This document shows, in pieces, positions 7,538-13,878 of a stretch of DNA of 15,644 nucleotides. Numbering within the stretch: position 1 is the first letter of the stretch; every line of letters begins with the position of its first letter. The notes under the pieces are model-generated. The model was not told where the DNA came from, did no database searches, and saw only the letters and a program-made list of their open reading frames with translations. Source of the stretch: CBDUQN01 sp965369375 (GTDB taxonomy: Bacteria; Krumholzibacteriota; Krumholzibacteriia; Krumholzibacteriales; Krumholzibacteriaceae); contig CBDUQN010000073.1 in NCBI GenBank assembly GCA_965369375.1, positions 1-15,644 on the forward strand. The letters run 5' to 3'. Both the position numbers and the translations under genes were made by a program.

Positions 7538-7609
7538 GCGGGGGGTGCTGTTACTTAATTGTAGTTGGTAGGTAAACCCTAACGCCCAGCCTACAGCAGA
7601 ACCCCCCGC
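7538..7609. repeat. Long GC-rich inverted repeat (hairpin)
   Basis: GCGGGGGGT (7538-7546) pairs perfectly with ACCCCCCGC (7601-7609). The arms extend inward with GCTG (7547-7550) against CAGC (7594-7597) across an AGA bulge. TGTAG (7560-7564) can alternatively pair with CTACA (7591-7595). It lies between convergent genes and may stop transcription from either side, but neither strand shows a T-run, so it could instead be a structured RNA. Confidence 0.5.
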
Positions 7610-7670
7610 GTTTACTCGAGCAAAGAACGCCCGCCACCGGCTCTCTGCATGGGATTTTCGAAAAGGCTGT

Positions 7671-8699
7671 CTACTCCTTACCTCTCATAATATCAAGCAG
7701 CGCCCTTATTTTACCAGCATCGAGGGCGTCTTGCAATTTCTTAATCACGGCTGCGAGTGACTCCTCGTCGCGTATCTGGATATTGAGATTGAAATACCGG
7801 CCCTCGAGGTTGTCAGGAGTATGGATGGCGGACCACCGGGGGAGGCGGATCGTCCGAACGATGTCGTCGATCCGAGCTGTATCGCCGGTCAACTTGGGAT
7901 AACAATGCCGCTTGAGGGCCTCAAGAAGCGGTGCCGTTTCGGTCGAAAAGCTGTCGAGGAAACCGTTCCACACATCCTTCCCTTGATCGGCGATTCGCAG
8001 CATCAGCTTGACCGCCTCCTTCTGCTCGCGTCTGTTGAGCATCTCGGCGGAGAGTAGACGGACCGCTTCGTTGCAATCGATCGAGGGGTGCTCTGAGAGC
8101 ATGAGAAGGTCAGCCGTCGAGACACTTCCTGCGTGGAATGCCTTGAGGATCGACGGCTCGAGCTCGAGGAGTCTGCACACACGGTCGAAGAAGCTCTGTG
8201 AAAGCTTCTGCCCGACCGCCCGCGACATGCCCTCGAGAAACCCCGGCCATTCGACACCGGCGAACCTTGCGGCCTTATTCATGAGGATGATCTTTTCCAG
8301 TTCCGAGAGCGGCTCGCCGTGGGGAATCTCCTCCAGCCGGATTGTGATGATTTCCCGCGTGCTCAAAACACCGTCGGGTATCAGGAGCGCCTTCGTCTCG
8401 TCGAGCCCGGCCCTGCGGGCGGCCGCAATCCGGCGAAATCCATGGATGAGAAGGAGGGCTTGTTCGGCCTGGTACTTTTGGGCCGAAGGCGTCTCGGAAT
8501 CCGATATGCTGGTGTATTCGACGAGAAGGGGCGGCACGAAAATGCCGTGCTGCGTAACGGACTCGATCAGGTTATTGTCCGTCTCGTTCCCGCTCGGGTC
8601 GCCGGGCAGGTGGAACCTGAAACGAAGCGGCGCTTCGGGTGAGATGTCGATCTTGTGCGGATCAATGGCAATGAGGGTGCGTTCCAATGATTTCGTCAT
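7671..8699 (-). CDS. ParB/Srx-domain DNA-binding-like protein
   Basis: This 342-residue protein has a ParB N-terminal-type domain. A short RTLIAIDPHKIDI segment opens it. Then come LIESVTQHGIFVPPLLVEY (about 44-62) and the GxRR-like box LLIHGFRRIAAARRAG (about 84-99), the motif that binds CTP in true ParB proteins. A helical region follows (residues about 150-210, including LSQSFFDRVCRLLELEPSIL and STADLLMLSEH) that resembles the ParB helix-turn-helix part. The C-terminal third is unassigned. No parA partner is present, so a chromosome-segregation role is not supported; orphan ParB-like regulators and nucleases are also known. I chose the ATG at 8699 over a longer in-frame start at 8918. The upstream extension overlaps a promoter and the nth remnant in another frame, and the 8699 start forms an ATGA overlap with that remnant's stop, with GAGG upstream. 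Confidence 0.78.
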   Translation of the reverse strand: MTKSLERTLIAIDPHKIDISPEAPLRFRFHLPGDPSGNETDNNLIESVTQHGIFVPPLLVEYTSISDSETPSAQKYQAEQALLLIHGFRRIAAARRAGLDETKALLIPDGVLSTREIITIRLEEIPHGEPLSELEKIILMNKAARFAGVEWPGFLEGMSRAVGQKLSQSFFDRVCRLLELEPSILKAFHAGSVSTADLLMLSEHPSIDCNEAVRLLSAEMLNRREQKEAVKLMLRIADQGKDVWNGFLDSFSTETAPLLEALKRHCYPKLTGDTARIDDIVRTIRLPRWSAIHTPDNLEGRYFNLNIQIRDEESLAAVIKKLQDALDAGKIRALLDIMRGKE

Positions 8700-8860
8700 T
8701 CCGTGACCTCGTTCACCTTCTCGTCGGTGCACTGGGCCGAGAGTATCGTCGAAACGAGCAGTTGATAAGGATTCCGGAAATCGAGGTAGTGGCGGGGCTC
8801 CGGATAGCGCTTTTTGAGCTCGGCGAGCGCGCGTGTTGCCGTATTTTTTTCTCTCTTCAT
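8696..8860 (-). pseudogene. nth: N-terminal remnant of endonuclease III
   Basis: A 54-codon frame on the minus strand reads as the start of endonuclease III, a [4Fe-4S] base-excision-repair glycosylase/AP lyase. LAELKKRYPEP and LDFRNPYQLLVSTILSAQ are followed by CTDEKVNEVTE, closely following the family's NPFELLVAVILSAQ-TD-xVN-VT pattern. It then stops at TGA, while full proteins have about 210 residues. The helix-hairpin-helix, catalytic Lys/Asp and four-Cys cluster are all missing, so it cannot be an active enzyme. No continuation is visible in other frames or beyond the ParB gene. The TGA overlaps the ParB start codon (ATGA), so the remnant may now act as a leader peptide coupling translation. 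A deletion removing the rest of nth, or an assembly join, are the likeliest origins. There is no clear ribosome binding site. Confidence 0.8.
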
Positions 8861-8878
8861 CGTTTTGAAACCGCACCC

Positions 8879-8908
8879 ATTCTAAACGGCGGGCACGTGC
8901 TTCGTCAA
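8879..8908 (-). promoter_or_regulatory. Promoter for the nth remnant and ParB-like gene
   Basis: On the minus strand, TTGACG (plus 8903-8908), an 18-base spacer and TAGAAT (8879-8884) give a good sigma70 promoter. The predicted start is near 8872, about 12 bases before the nth ATG at 8860. It excludes the longer ParB start at 8918. Confidence 0.6.
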
Positions 8909-8977
8909 CAGTCTCCATTTATTCTTATCGGACGGCTTTATCTATTGACAAATAAGCAGCGTTCTTGCCTTGATACT

Positions 8978-9106
8978 CGCTGCCGTGGTCTTTATGAGGC
9001 GCGCCTCGCGGAAGTCGTGATTCTATAGAACTGACAAATACTCCACAGCAGCCCTCTGCAGTGATAATGCCGGAGGGGGAACATGCTCCCAGCGCCGGCA
9101 TTTTTT
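8978..9106 (+). ncRNA. Candidate small RNA or leader ending in an intrinsic terminator
   Basis: No plus-strand gene leads into the terminator at 9066-9106, yet two more hairpins precede it. One is a 12-base palindrome GAGGCGCGCCTC (8996-9007). The other is CAC-A-GCAG, loop CCCT, CTGC-A-GTG (9044-9063). A TTGACA at 8945-8950 could be its -35, but the best -10-like sequences (TTGATA at 8970, GATACT at 8972) are 19-21 bases away. I recognise no known riboswitch or RNA family. The 5' end is a guess. Confidence 0.3.
9066..9106 (+). terminator. Intrinsic terminator, plus strand, without an obvious upstream gene
   Basis: AATGCCGG (9066-9073) pairs with CCGGCATT (9095-9102), an inner GGGA/TCCC pair extends the hairpin, and six T residues follow (9101-9106). 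The minus strand lacks a T-run, so it works for plus-strand transcripts only. Confidence 0.75.
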
Positions 9107-9189
9107 AGGCACTTATCCCGTAACTGCATGTAAAAAGAGGGAGCTGTGGCTGCTCATGCATTTTGAACAATGTATTACCGGCCAGGTTG

Positions 9190-9218
9190 TTGCTTTCTCG
9201 CGCGACTTGGGTTATATT
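9190..9218 (+). promoter_or_regulatory. Promoter of the rhodanese operon
   Basis: TTGCTT (9190-9195), a 17-base spacer and TATATT (9213-9218) precede the ATG at 9226 by 7 bases. The transcript would start at or next to the start codon, so the gene is probably read from a leaderless message. No Shine-Dalgarno sequence is present. Confidence 0.55.
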
Positions 9219-9225
9219 CTCTGTT

Positions 9226-9723
9226 ATGAACAAGTTAAAGCAGGCAATCATACAGGCGATCGTAATCGCCGTTGTCGCGAGCATTGTCGCGTTTGCGCAT
9301 AATGCCTTCTCGGTGAATGGGATCAATCCTTTCAGGAAGATCAAGGATGTTCCCGTTTTAAGAGATGAGGCGCATGAAATAGCCGAAGGAATCAGCATCA
9401 TCGATATCGAAAAGGCCAGGGCGATCGTCGAGGCGGCCGGACTGGTGATCGATGCGCGAACGGCCGCGGAGTATGCCGAAGGCCATTTACCCGGAGCGCT
9501 GCTCGTCGATTACTATGACATGGGCCGTTACCTCGGCGCGGTTTTGCTGCTCCTTTCACCCGAGCTCGAGATAATGCTCTACTGTGCGGGAGTGGACTGT
9601 GAGGATTCCGAGCTCCTCGCGCGCGAGCTTTTCATGATGGGCTATAAGAAACTCGCCGTCTTCAGGGGAGGCTACGAGGAATGGATCGAGGCGGGCCTGC
9701 CGATCGAGCAGCATGTCGAATGA
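9226..9723 (+). CDS. Membrane-anchored rhodanese-like protein
   Basis: This 165-residue protein has one N-terminal hydrophobic segment (residues 8-25), probably an uncleaved anchor placing the domain in the periplasm. A rhodanese domain follows (about 55-165): VIDARTAAEYAEGHLPGALLV, then the active-site region LYCAGVDCEDSELLARELFMMGY, with predicted catalytic Cys120, and VFRGGYEEWIEAGLPI. The loop after the cysteine is longer than the usual CxxGxR loop and has a second Cys (125), a form seen in rhodaneses encoded beside MauE/DoxX genes. It would carry sulfane sulfur or take part in thiol exchange. The ATG at 9226 was chosen over TTG 9163 because it follows the promoter and gives a normal anchor. 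The next gene overlaps its 3' end by 11 bases. Confidence 0.85.
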   Translation: MNKLKQAIIQAIVIAVVASIVAFAHNAFSVNGINPFRKIKDVPVLRDEAHEIAEGISIIDIEKARAIVEAAGLVIDARTAAEYAEGHLPGALLVDYYDMGRYLGAVLLLLSPELEIMLYCAGVDCEDSELLARELFMMGYKKLAVFRGGYEEWIEAGLPIEQHVE

Positions 9724-10273
9724 GGTAGTAAGAAACGAGAGACGGTTAATGGAACGATCAGCGGAAAAGAATACTTCGTTCCCGGAAGGCCGCCGGGAGT
9801 CACGGCACTGGTTTTTCAATCCATATATACTCCTCGTGATGCGTCTCGTTCTCGCCGCGGTCTTTATCTACGCAGCCGTGCAGAAGATCGGGCGTCCCCT
9901 CCAGTTCGCCGATGAGATCCGGATGTATCGCATCCTCGATATCGGGCCGCCGCTCTATATCGTATCGATCGTTCTTCCGTGGATAGAGCTTTTCTGCGGC
10001 ATCTCGCTCATCACCGGTCTATTCCTGCGTGGTTCGGCGCTCATTATTGTTGTGTTCAACGTCGTCTTTCTGATCGCCGTGTCTGTGAGAACGGCTCAGG
10101 TAATGAATGAAGAGAACATCGCCTTTTTGAAAGTATTCTTCGATTGCGGCTGCGGGTTCGGCGAAACGTATGCATGGAAAAAACTTCTTGAGGATTTCGC
10201 CTTTCTCGTGTTTTCATGTGTGTTGTTGATTGCACCGGTATATAGATATGTATTACAACGTACGAGGAGGTAG
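9713..10273 (+). CDS. MauE/DoxX-like membrane protein
   Basis: This 186-residue protein has four hydrophobic segments (about 38-58, 82-104, 108-126, 160-178), as in the MauE/DoxX group. The conserved LVLAAVFIYAAVQKIGRPLQFA opening is typical. A CxC in FFDCGCGFGE (Cys145, Cys147), between TM3 and TM4, resembles the MauE cysteine motif. Family members support thiol-disulfide chemistry or sulfur oxidation at the membrane: MauE in methylamine dehydrogenase maturation, DoxX with thiosulfate:quinone oxidoreductase. Overlap with the rhodanese gene implies coupled translation and a joint role in sulfur or thiol transfer across the membrane. An alternative ATG at 9749 would drop 12 residues of the cytoplasmic N-terminus; the choice is uncertain. 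Confidence 0.82.
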   Translation: MSNEVVRNERRLMERSAEKNTSFPEGRRESRHWFFNPYILLVMRLVLAAVFIYAAVQKIGRPLQFADEIRMYRILDIGPPLYIVSIVLPWIELFCGISLITGLFLRGSALIIVVFNVVFLIAVSVRTAQVMNEENIAFLKVFFDCGCGFGETYAWKKLLEDFAFLVFSCVLLIAPVYRYVLQRTRR

Positions 10274-10278
10274 CGGAT

Positions 10279-10788
10279 ATGCGGAAATCGGGTTGGCTTA
10301 TTTCCCTGGTTGTGGCGTTGGTTCTGGCATTTTCATGCAGCTGCTGGGCTCAGGCACAGACCGAGCCCAAAATCGTTCCCAAGAGCCATAATGTCGATGC
10401 GGGTGACTTCGAGATAGGGATACTGCTGGGAGAGCCTACGGGGCTCAGCGCCAAGTACTGGACCGCATGGAACGGCGCCATCGATTTCGGCGCCGCCTGG
10501 TCATTCCAGGGAAAAGGACATTTTCATCTCCATGCCGATTATCTTTTCCACAATTTCGGTATATTCAACGTCACGAACGGTGACCTTCCCCTCTACTTCG
10601 GTATCGGGGGCAGGGTCAGGCTGCAGGAAGATAATTCGCGGATAGGTCTGCGTGTCGTAATCGGGATCGAGTATATTTTCGACGGGCATCCCTTTTCACT
10701 CTTCTTCGAGGTGGCGCCGATAGTCGATATAGCGCCCGAAACGGAGGCGGATCTCAACGGCGGACTCGGGGTCAGGTATATCTTCTAG
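10279..10788 (+). CDS. Small secreted outer-membrane beta-barrel protein
   Basis: This 169-residue protein has a signal peptide (LISLVVALVLAFSCSCWAQAQ, likely cleaved after AQA). Alternating hydrophobic/polar strands follow and the protein ends YIF, with the terminal aromatic typical of outer-membrane beta-barrels. Repeated pieces such as GEPTGLSAKYWTAWNGAIDFGAAWSF, HLHADYLFHNF, LPLYFGIGGRVRL and GLRVVIGIEYIF look like successive antiparallel strands of an 8-strand barrel. GAGGAGG-type sequence (10264-10270) gives a strong ribosome binding site. It starts 5 bases after mauE, so it probably belongs to the rhodanese operon, but its role is unknown. It could also be a periplasmic or surface-exposed small barrel. 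Confidence 0.8.
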   Translation: MRKSGWLISLVVALVLAFSCSCWAQAQTEPKIVPKSHNVDAGDFEIGILLGEPTGLSAKYWTAWNGAIDFGAAWSFQGKGHFHLHADYLFHNFGIFNVTNGDLPLYFGIGGRVRLQEDNSRIGLRVVIGIEYIFDGHPFSLFFEVAPIVDIAPETEADLNGGLGVRYIF

Positions 10789-10860
10789 GTGATCAATGCC
10801 GGATCGCCCGCATGCTATCTTTTCTTGAGCTCCCGAAAGAGCTTTGTCGCTTCTTGGTGT

Positions 10861-10889
10861 TTGATTTTCCCATCTCGAATGTTTATGAT
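10861..10889 (+). promoter_or_regulatory. Promoter of the TPR/DUF2271-like and esterase genes
   Basis: TTGATT (10861-10866), a 17-base spacer and TATGAT (10884-10889) form a plausible sigma70 promoter, with a leader of about 60 bases before the ATG at 10958. A small AGCTC/GAGCT hairpin (10828-10843) lies just upstream but lacks a proper T-run. Confidence 0.5.
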
Positions 10890-10957
10890 GCGAAAGCTCG
10901 CGCTCAAGGATTATTACAGCACGTATCTATTGCAAAAAGGTTTTGAGAGGAGGAACA

Positions 10958-12616
10958 ATGAAGACGATAGCAGGGACCGTCGTCGTTTTGATCGTCCTGG
11001 TCTGTTCTGTTTTTGTCTGCGCAAAGAGTATCGATGACTACATCGAGGAGGCGGAGAAGCTCCAGGTAGCGGGCAAGATCAAGGAGGCCGTCGCTCTTCT
11101 CGAGCAGGCGGCCGAGGAACACCCCGAAAGCTCTGATATCTATGCATACCTCGGTCTCTATACCGGCACGAGCGCAGGCCAGGCGCAGGACTACATGGAG
11201 GCCGGGAGGCTCGCCGTGCTCTCTTTCCAGCAGCTTGACAAGGCCGTCACGCTCGACCCGGAGAATCCGAGGGCATACCTCTACCGCGGGCTCATGGGGG
11301 TGAAGATGCCGCCGTTTCTCGGAAAGCTGGACGGGGCGCTCATAGATCTGAACCGTGTCCTGAAGATGCGCGAAGGGACTCCGGACAAGGTGCCCGATGA
11401 AATGACGATCAGGGCTCTGAATCTGCTCGCCGAAGGGTACGAGAAGAACAGCGACATTGACGCCGCGCGAGGCGCCCTGGAAGAGATTATCAAGCTCGCC
11501 CCCGGAACGGATGCCGCCACCGGCGCCAAGGAACAGATAGCCAACCTTCCCGCGCCGGTTGCTCCGAAGGCCGATCCGCTCTCGATGAAGCCGGGTGAGA
11601 GCAGCGATATCGCCGCGCTCAAGAAAAAGATCGAAGAGGCCCCCAATGATCAGGCCCTGATCCTCGAGCTCGGGAAGGCGTACTACGACAGCGAACAATT
11701 TACAGAGGCGATAGGGGTGTTCAAGAAGTATGTATCCCTCGATCTCACGAATCCCGAGGCGTACAAGCTCCTTGGTATCGCCGTCGCGCGGACAGCCGAA
11801 AATGGGTATGACGAGAATATCGCGAGTGACACGGATTATCTTTCCGGCATCGCTTTCGAGTCGATGAGCTATCTGGACGAGGCGGCTAAGCTCAATCCCA
11901 ACGATACCGAAGTGCGGCTCATAAGAGGTATATTCGGCATCCTGTTTCCTTTCTTTCTCGGCAAGCACGATCTGGCGGTCGAGGATCTCGAATTTGTCGC
12001 CGACAACACCGCTTCGGAATCCGAAAAGGCGGAGGCTCTCTACTATCTCGGTGTATCCCGCCAGAGGGAGGCGCTGCGCTATTGGATAGAGGTTGCCTCG
12101 AAGTACCCGAAGAGTGATGCGTCACGGCTGGTGTACCAATCGATGCGGCCACATGTGAAGCACTTCGATCCTTCATCACACGAGAAACCCGTTGTTGCGA
12201 TCGATTTCGTGCTCGGATTTCAGGACGAACTCGCGCCCCAGACGGCGGTCTGGATAGAGGATATGAACGAGGGGCACATCAAAACGCTTTACGTTTCCGG
12301 TTTCAGCGGATTCGTGAAGGGCAAGCAGATCAACCTCCCCGTCTGGTCTGCGATCTCCGAGTTCGAAGGCTGCGAGGCGGTCACGAGTGCGAGTATCGAT
12401 GTGGGTCATCACATCTACACGTGGGATCTGATCGACCTCGAGGGCAATAAGGTGAAAGCCGGTAAATACATGGTAAAGGTCGAGGTGTCTTACTGGCCGA
12501 GCATGAAGTATCAGATGGCGGAGACGGCTATCACCATCGGGAAGAAGGGGAGTGTGGCGGTTGTCGAGGAAGGGGATTTCATCCCGTACCTCGGCGTTAC
12601 CTACATATCGAAATAG
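10958..12616 (+). CDS. Secreted TPR protein with C-terminal DUF2271-like domain and internal duplication
   Basis: This 552-residue protein has a signal peptide (MKTIAGTVVVLIVLVCSVFVCA) and should be periplasmic. Two TPR-rich blocks follow, roughly residues 25-200 and 225-395. Both contain a matching module: RGLMGVKMPPFLGKLDGALIDL near residue 112 and RGIFGILFPFFLGKHDLAVEDL near 324, each preceded by an L-D-A tetratricopeptide helix pair. An acidic/Pro-rich linker joins them. The C-terminal 150 residues match the DUF2271 style: AVWIEDMNEGHIKTLYVSGF, then YTWDLIDLEGNKVKAGKYMVKVEV, a beta-sandwich resembling FlgD-like Ig domains. The ATG at 10958 follows GAGAGGAGG; the TTG at 10943 is not needed. 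Twelve bases separate it from the esterase gene, so the pair is likely co-transcribed. Function unknown. Confidence 0.78.
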   Translation: MKTIAGTVVVLIVLVCSVFVCAKSIDDYIEEAEKLQVAGKIKEAVALLEQAAEEHPESSDIYAYLGLYTGTSAGQAQDYMEAGRLAVLSFQQLDKAVTLDPENPRAYLYRGLMGVKMPPFLGKLDGALIDLNRVLKMREGTPDKVPDEMTIRALNLLAEGYEKNSDIDAARGALEEIIKLAPGTDAATGAKEQIANLPAPVAPKADPLSMKPGESSDIAALKKKIEEAPNDQALILELGKAYYDSEQFTEAIGVFKKYVSLDLTNPEAYKLLGIAVARTAENGYDENIASDTDYLSGIAFESMSYLDEAAKLNPNDTEVRLIRGIFGILFPFFLGKHDLAVEDLEFVADNTASESEKAEALYYLGVSRQREALRYWIEVASKYPKSDASRLVYQSMRPHVKHFDPSSHEKPVVAIDFVLGFQDELAPQTAVWIEDMNEGHIKTLYVSGFSGFVKGKQINLPVWSAISEFEGCEAVTSASIDVGHHIYTWDLIDLEGNKVKAGKYMVKVEVSYWPSMKYQMAETAITIGKKGSVAVVEEGDFIPYLGVTYISK

Positions 12617-12628
12617 CAGTTTCGATCG

Positions 12629-13849
12629 ATGATTGTCGGGATAAACAGAACAACGGTTTCCGCCTTGCTCGGTGCCCTGTGTTTGCTGGCCGGCTGTGCC
12701 GGCCGTTCGGACAAACCTTCCATGATCTTGGATCAACCTTCACGAGAGTTCGGGGATTTCATAGAGGCCGTGCGCTCGGCGCCGGCCGGTGAGCGCTCCG
12801 CATCGATCGATCGCTTCATGGAAGAGGCATCGAAGGAGGGATTCCCTGTAATCGAGGATACGCTGGTGCATTTTATTTACCGGGGGGAAGTCTCTTCCGC
12901 TGTTGCGGTCCCCGGCGATTTCAACGGCTGGAATCCGAGAGCGGATCAAATGGCGGTTATAGAAAGCACAAACTTTTATTACCGCACCAAATCTTTTGAA
13001 ATAGACGCCCGGCTCGATTACAAATTCGTGATCGATGGATCGCAGTGGATACTCGATCCACTCAATCCGGTCAGCGTAACGGGAGGTTTCGGTCCCAATT
13101 CAGAGGTCGCCATGCCCGGCTATGTTCGACCGGAGGAAATCGATGCTTACACCGGCATAGCGCACGGCACGATCGATACCCTTTCTTTCCACAGCGATAT
13201 ACTGAACAATGACAGGAACGTGTACGTTTACCTTCCGCCTCGATATTCGGGTAACGCCCCCAGACGATACCCGGCGCTCTACGTGAATGACGGGGGCGAA
13301 TATCTGACCCTTGCATCTATGAACAACGTTCTCGATTACCTTATCGATAGAGATAAAATCGAAGAGGTGATCGTAGTTTTCGTCGATCCGGTCAACCGGA
13401 ACATAGAGTGCCGCCTGAATGATCCGTATAAGAATTTTATCGTGAGCGAGCTTGTTCCCCACATCGACGAAACGTATAGAACAATGAGCGAACCTTCGAA
13501 ACGGGGAATTATGGGCGCATCGCTCGGCGGGCTGATTTCCTTTTATATTTCATATGAACATCCGGATTTGTTCGGGTTCTGCGCCGGGCAATCGAGCGCC
13601 TTCTATATATTCGAGAGCCGGATGATCAGCGCCATAGCGGACGGACCGAAAAAAGAACTGCGCTTCTATCTCGATTGGGGCACGTACGAGACGAGAATCA
13701 TGCAATCAAACTATGAGATGCGGGATGCTTTGATGGCGAAAGGATACGCTCTCGAGCAGTTCGAATATCACGAGGGTCACAGCTGGGGGAGCTGGCGCGC
13801 CCACACCGACGACATATTGAAAACATTTTTCCCCGGCGTATCACGGTAA
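12629..13849 (+). CDS. Lipoprotein esterase (esterase D/enterochelin-esterase-like) with N-terminal E-set domain
   Basis: This 406-residue protein has a lipobox CLLAGC (Cys23), so it is probably a cell-envelope lipoprotein. Residues about 75-165 are an E-set/CBM48-like immunoglobulin domain (VHFIYRGEVSSAVAVPGDFNGWNP, DYKFVIDGSQWILDP) of the type that binds glycogen or accompanies alpha-glucan enzymes. Residues about 180-406 are an alpha/beta-hydrolase esterase: RNVYVYLPPRYSG, YPALYVNDGGEY, and the nucleophile elbow GASLGG with Ser298. Asp349 in LDWGTYE and His384 in HEGHSWGSWR complete a plausible triad. Such enzymes cleave esters on siderophores, sugars or thiols; the substrate is unknown. 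No clear ribosome binding site precedes the ATG, so coupling to the upstream gene 12 bases away is likely. Confidence 0.88.
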   Translation: MIVGINRTTVSALLGALCLLAGCAGRSDKPSMILDQPSREFGDFIEAVRSAPAGERSASIDRFMEEASKEGFPVIEDTLVHFIYRGEVSSAVAVPGDFNGWNPRADQMAVIESTNFYYRTKSFEIDARLDYKFVIDGSQWILDPLNPVSVTGGFGPNSEVAMPGYVRPEEIDAYTGIAHGTIDTLSFHSDILNNDRNVYVYLPPRYSGNAPRRYPALYVNDGGEYLTLASMNNVLDYLIDRDKIEEVIVVFVDPVNRNIECRLNDPYKNFIVSELVPHIDETYRTMSEPSKRGIMGASLGGLISFYISYEHPDLFGFCAGQSSAFYIFESRMISAIADGPKKELRFYLDWGTYETRIMQSNYEMRDALMAKGYALEQFEYHEGHSWGSWRAHTDDILKTFFPGVSR

Positions 13850-13850
13850 T

Positions 13851-13878
13851 GCCGCTCCGGTGCGCAGTAGAGAGCGGC
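13851..13878. terminator. Hairpin between convergent stops, likely bidirectional terminator
   Basis: GCCGCTC (13851-13857) and GAGCGGC (13872-13878) form a 7-bp stem with a 14-base loop. It lies between the esterase TAA (13847-13849) and the rubrerythrin-like TAA (minus strand, 13879-13881), assuming the corrected reading frame. T-tracts are absent, so strength is uncertain. Confidence 0.45.

Larger units (their letters stand above)
7308..7670. other. Long intergenic region between convergent genes
   Basis: This 363-base stretch between the TPR lipoprotein and the ParB-like gene contains a possible 18-codon basic peptide ORF (7431-7487). It also contains a small inverted repeat ATAGTA-TAT-TACTAT (7504-7518) and a long GC-rich inverted repeat (7538-7609). 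I see no other coding signal and no remains of the missing part of nth. Confidence 0.5.

Noticed and set aside
7504..7609. CRISPR or tRNA-like structure in the intergenic repeats
   Set aside because: There is only a single hairpin, with no regularly spaced repeats and no cloverleaf pattern.
8008..8706. 232-codon plus-strand ORF, and the neighbouring 8687-9028 ORF
   Set aside because: Antisense to the ParB-like gene and the nth remnant; Ser/Arg-rich with no family features.
8700..8918. 73-residue N-terminal extension of the ParB-like protein
   Set aside because: The extension overlaps a good promoter and reads in a different frame through the recognisable nth segment; the ATG at 8699 fits better.
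10904..11968. 354-codon open frame on the minus strand
   Set aside because: Antisense to the TPR/DUF2271-like gene, with a low-complexity Leu/Arg-rich product and no start signals.
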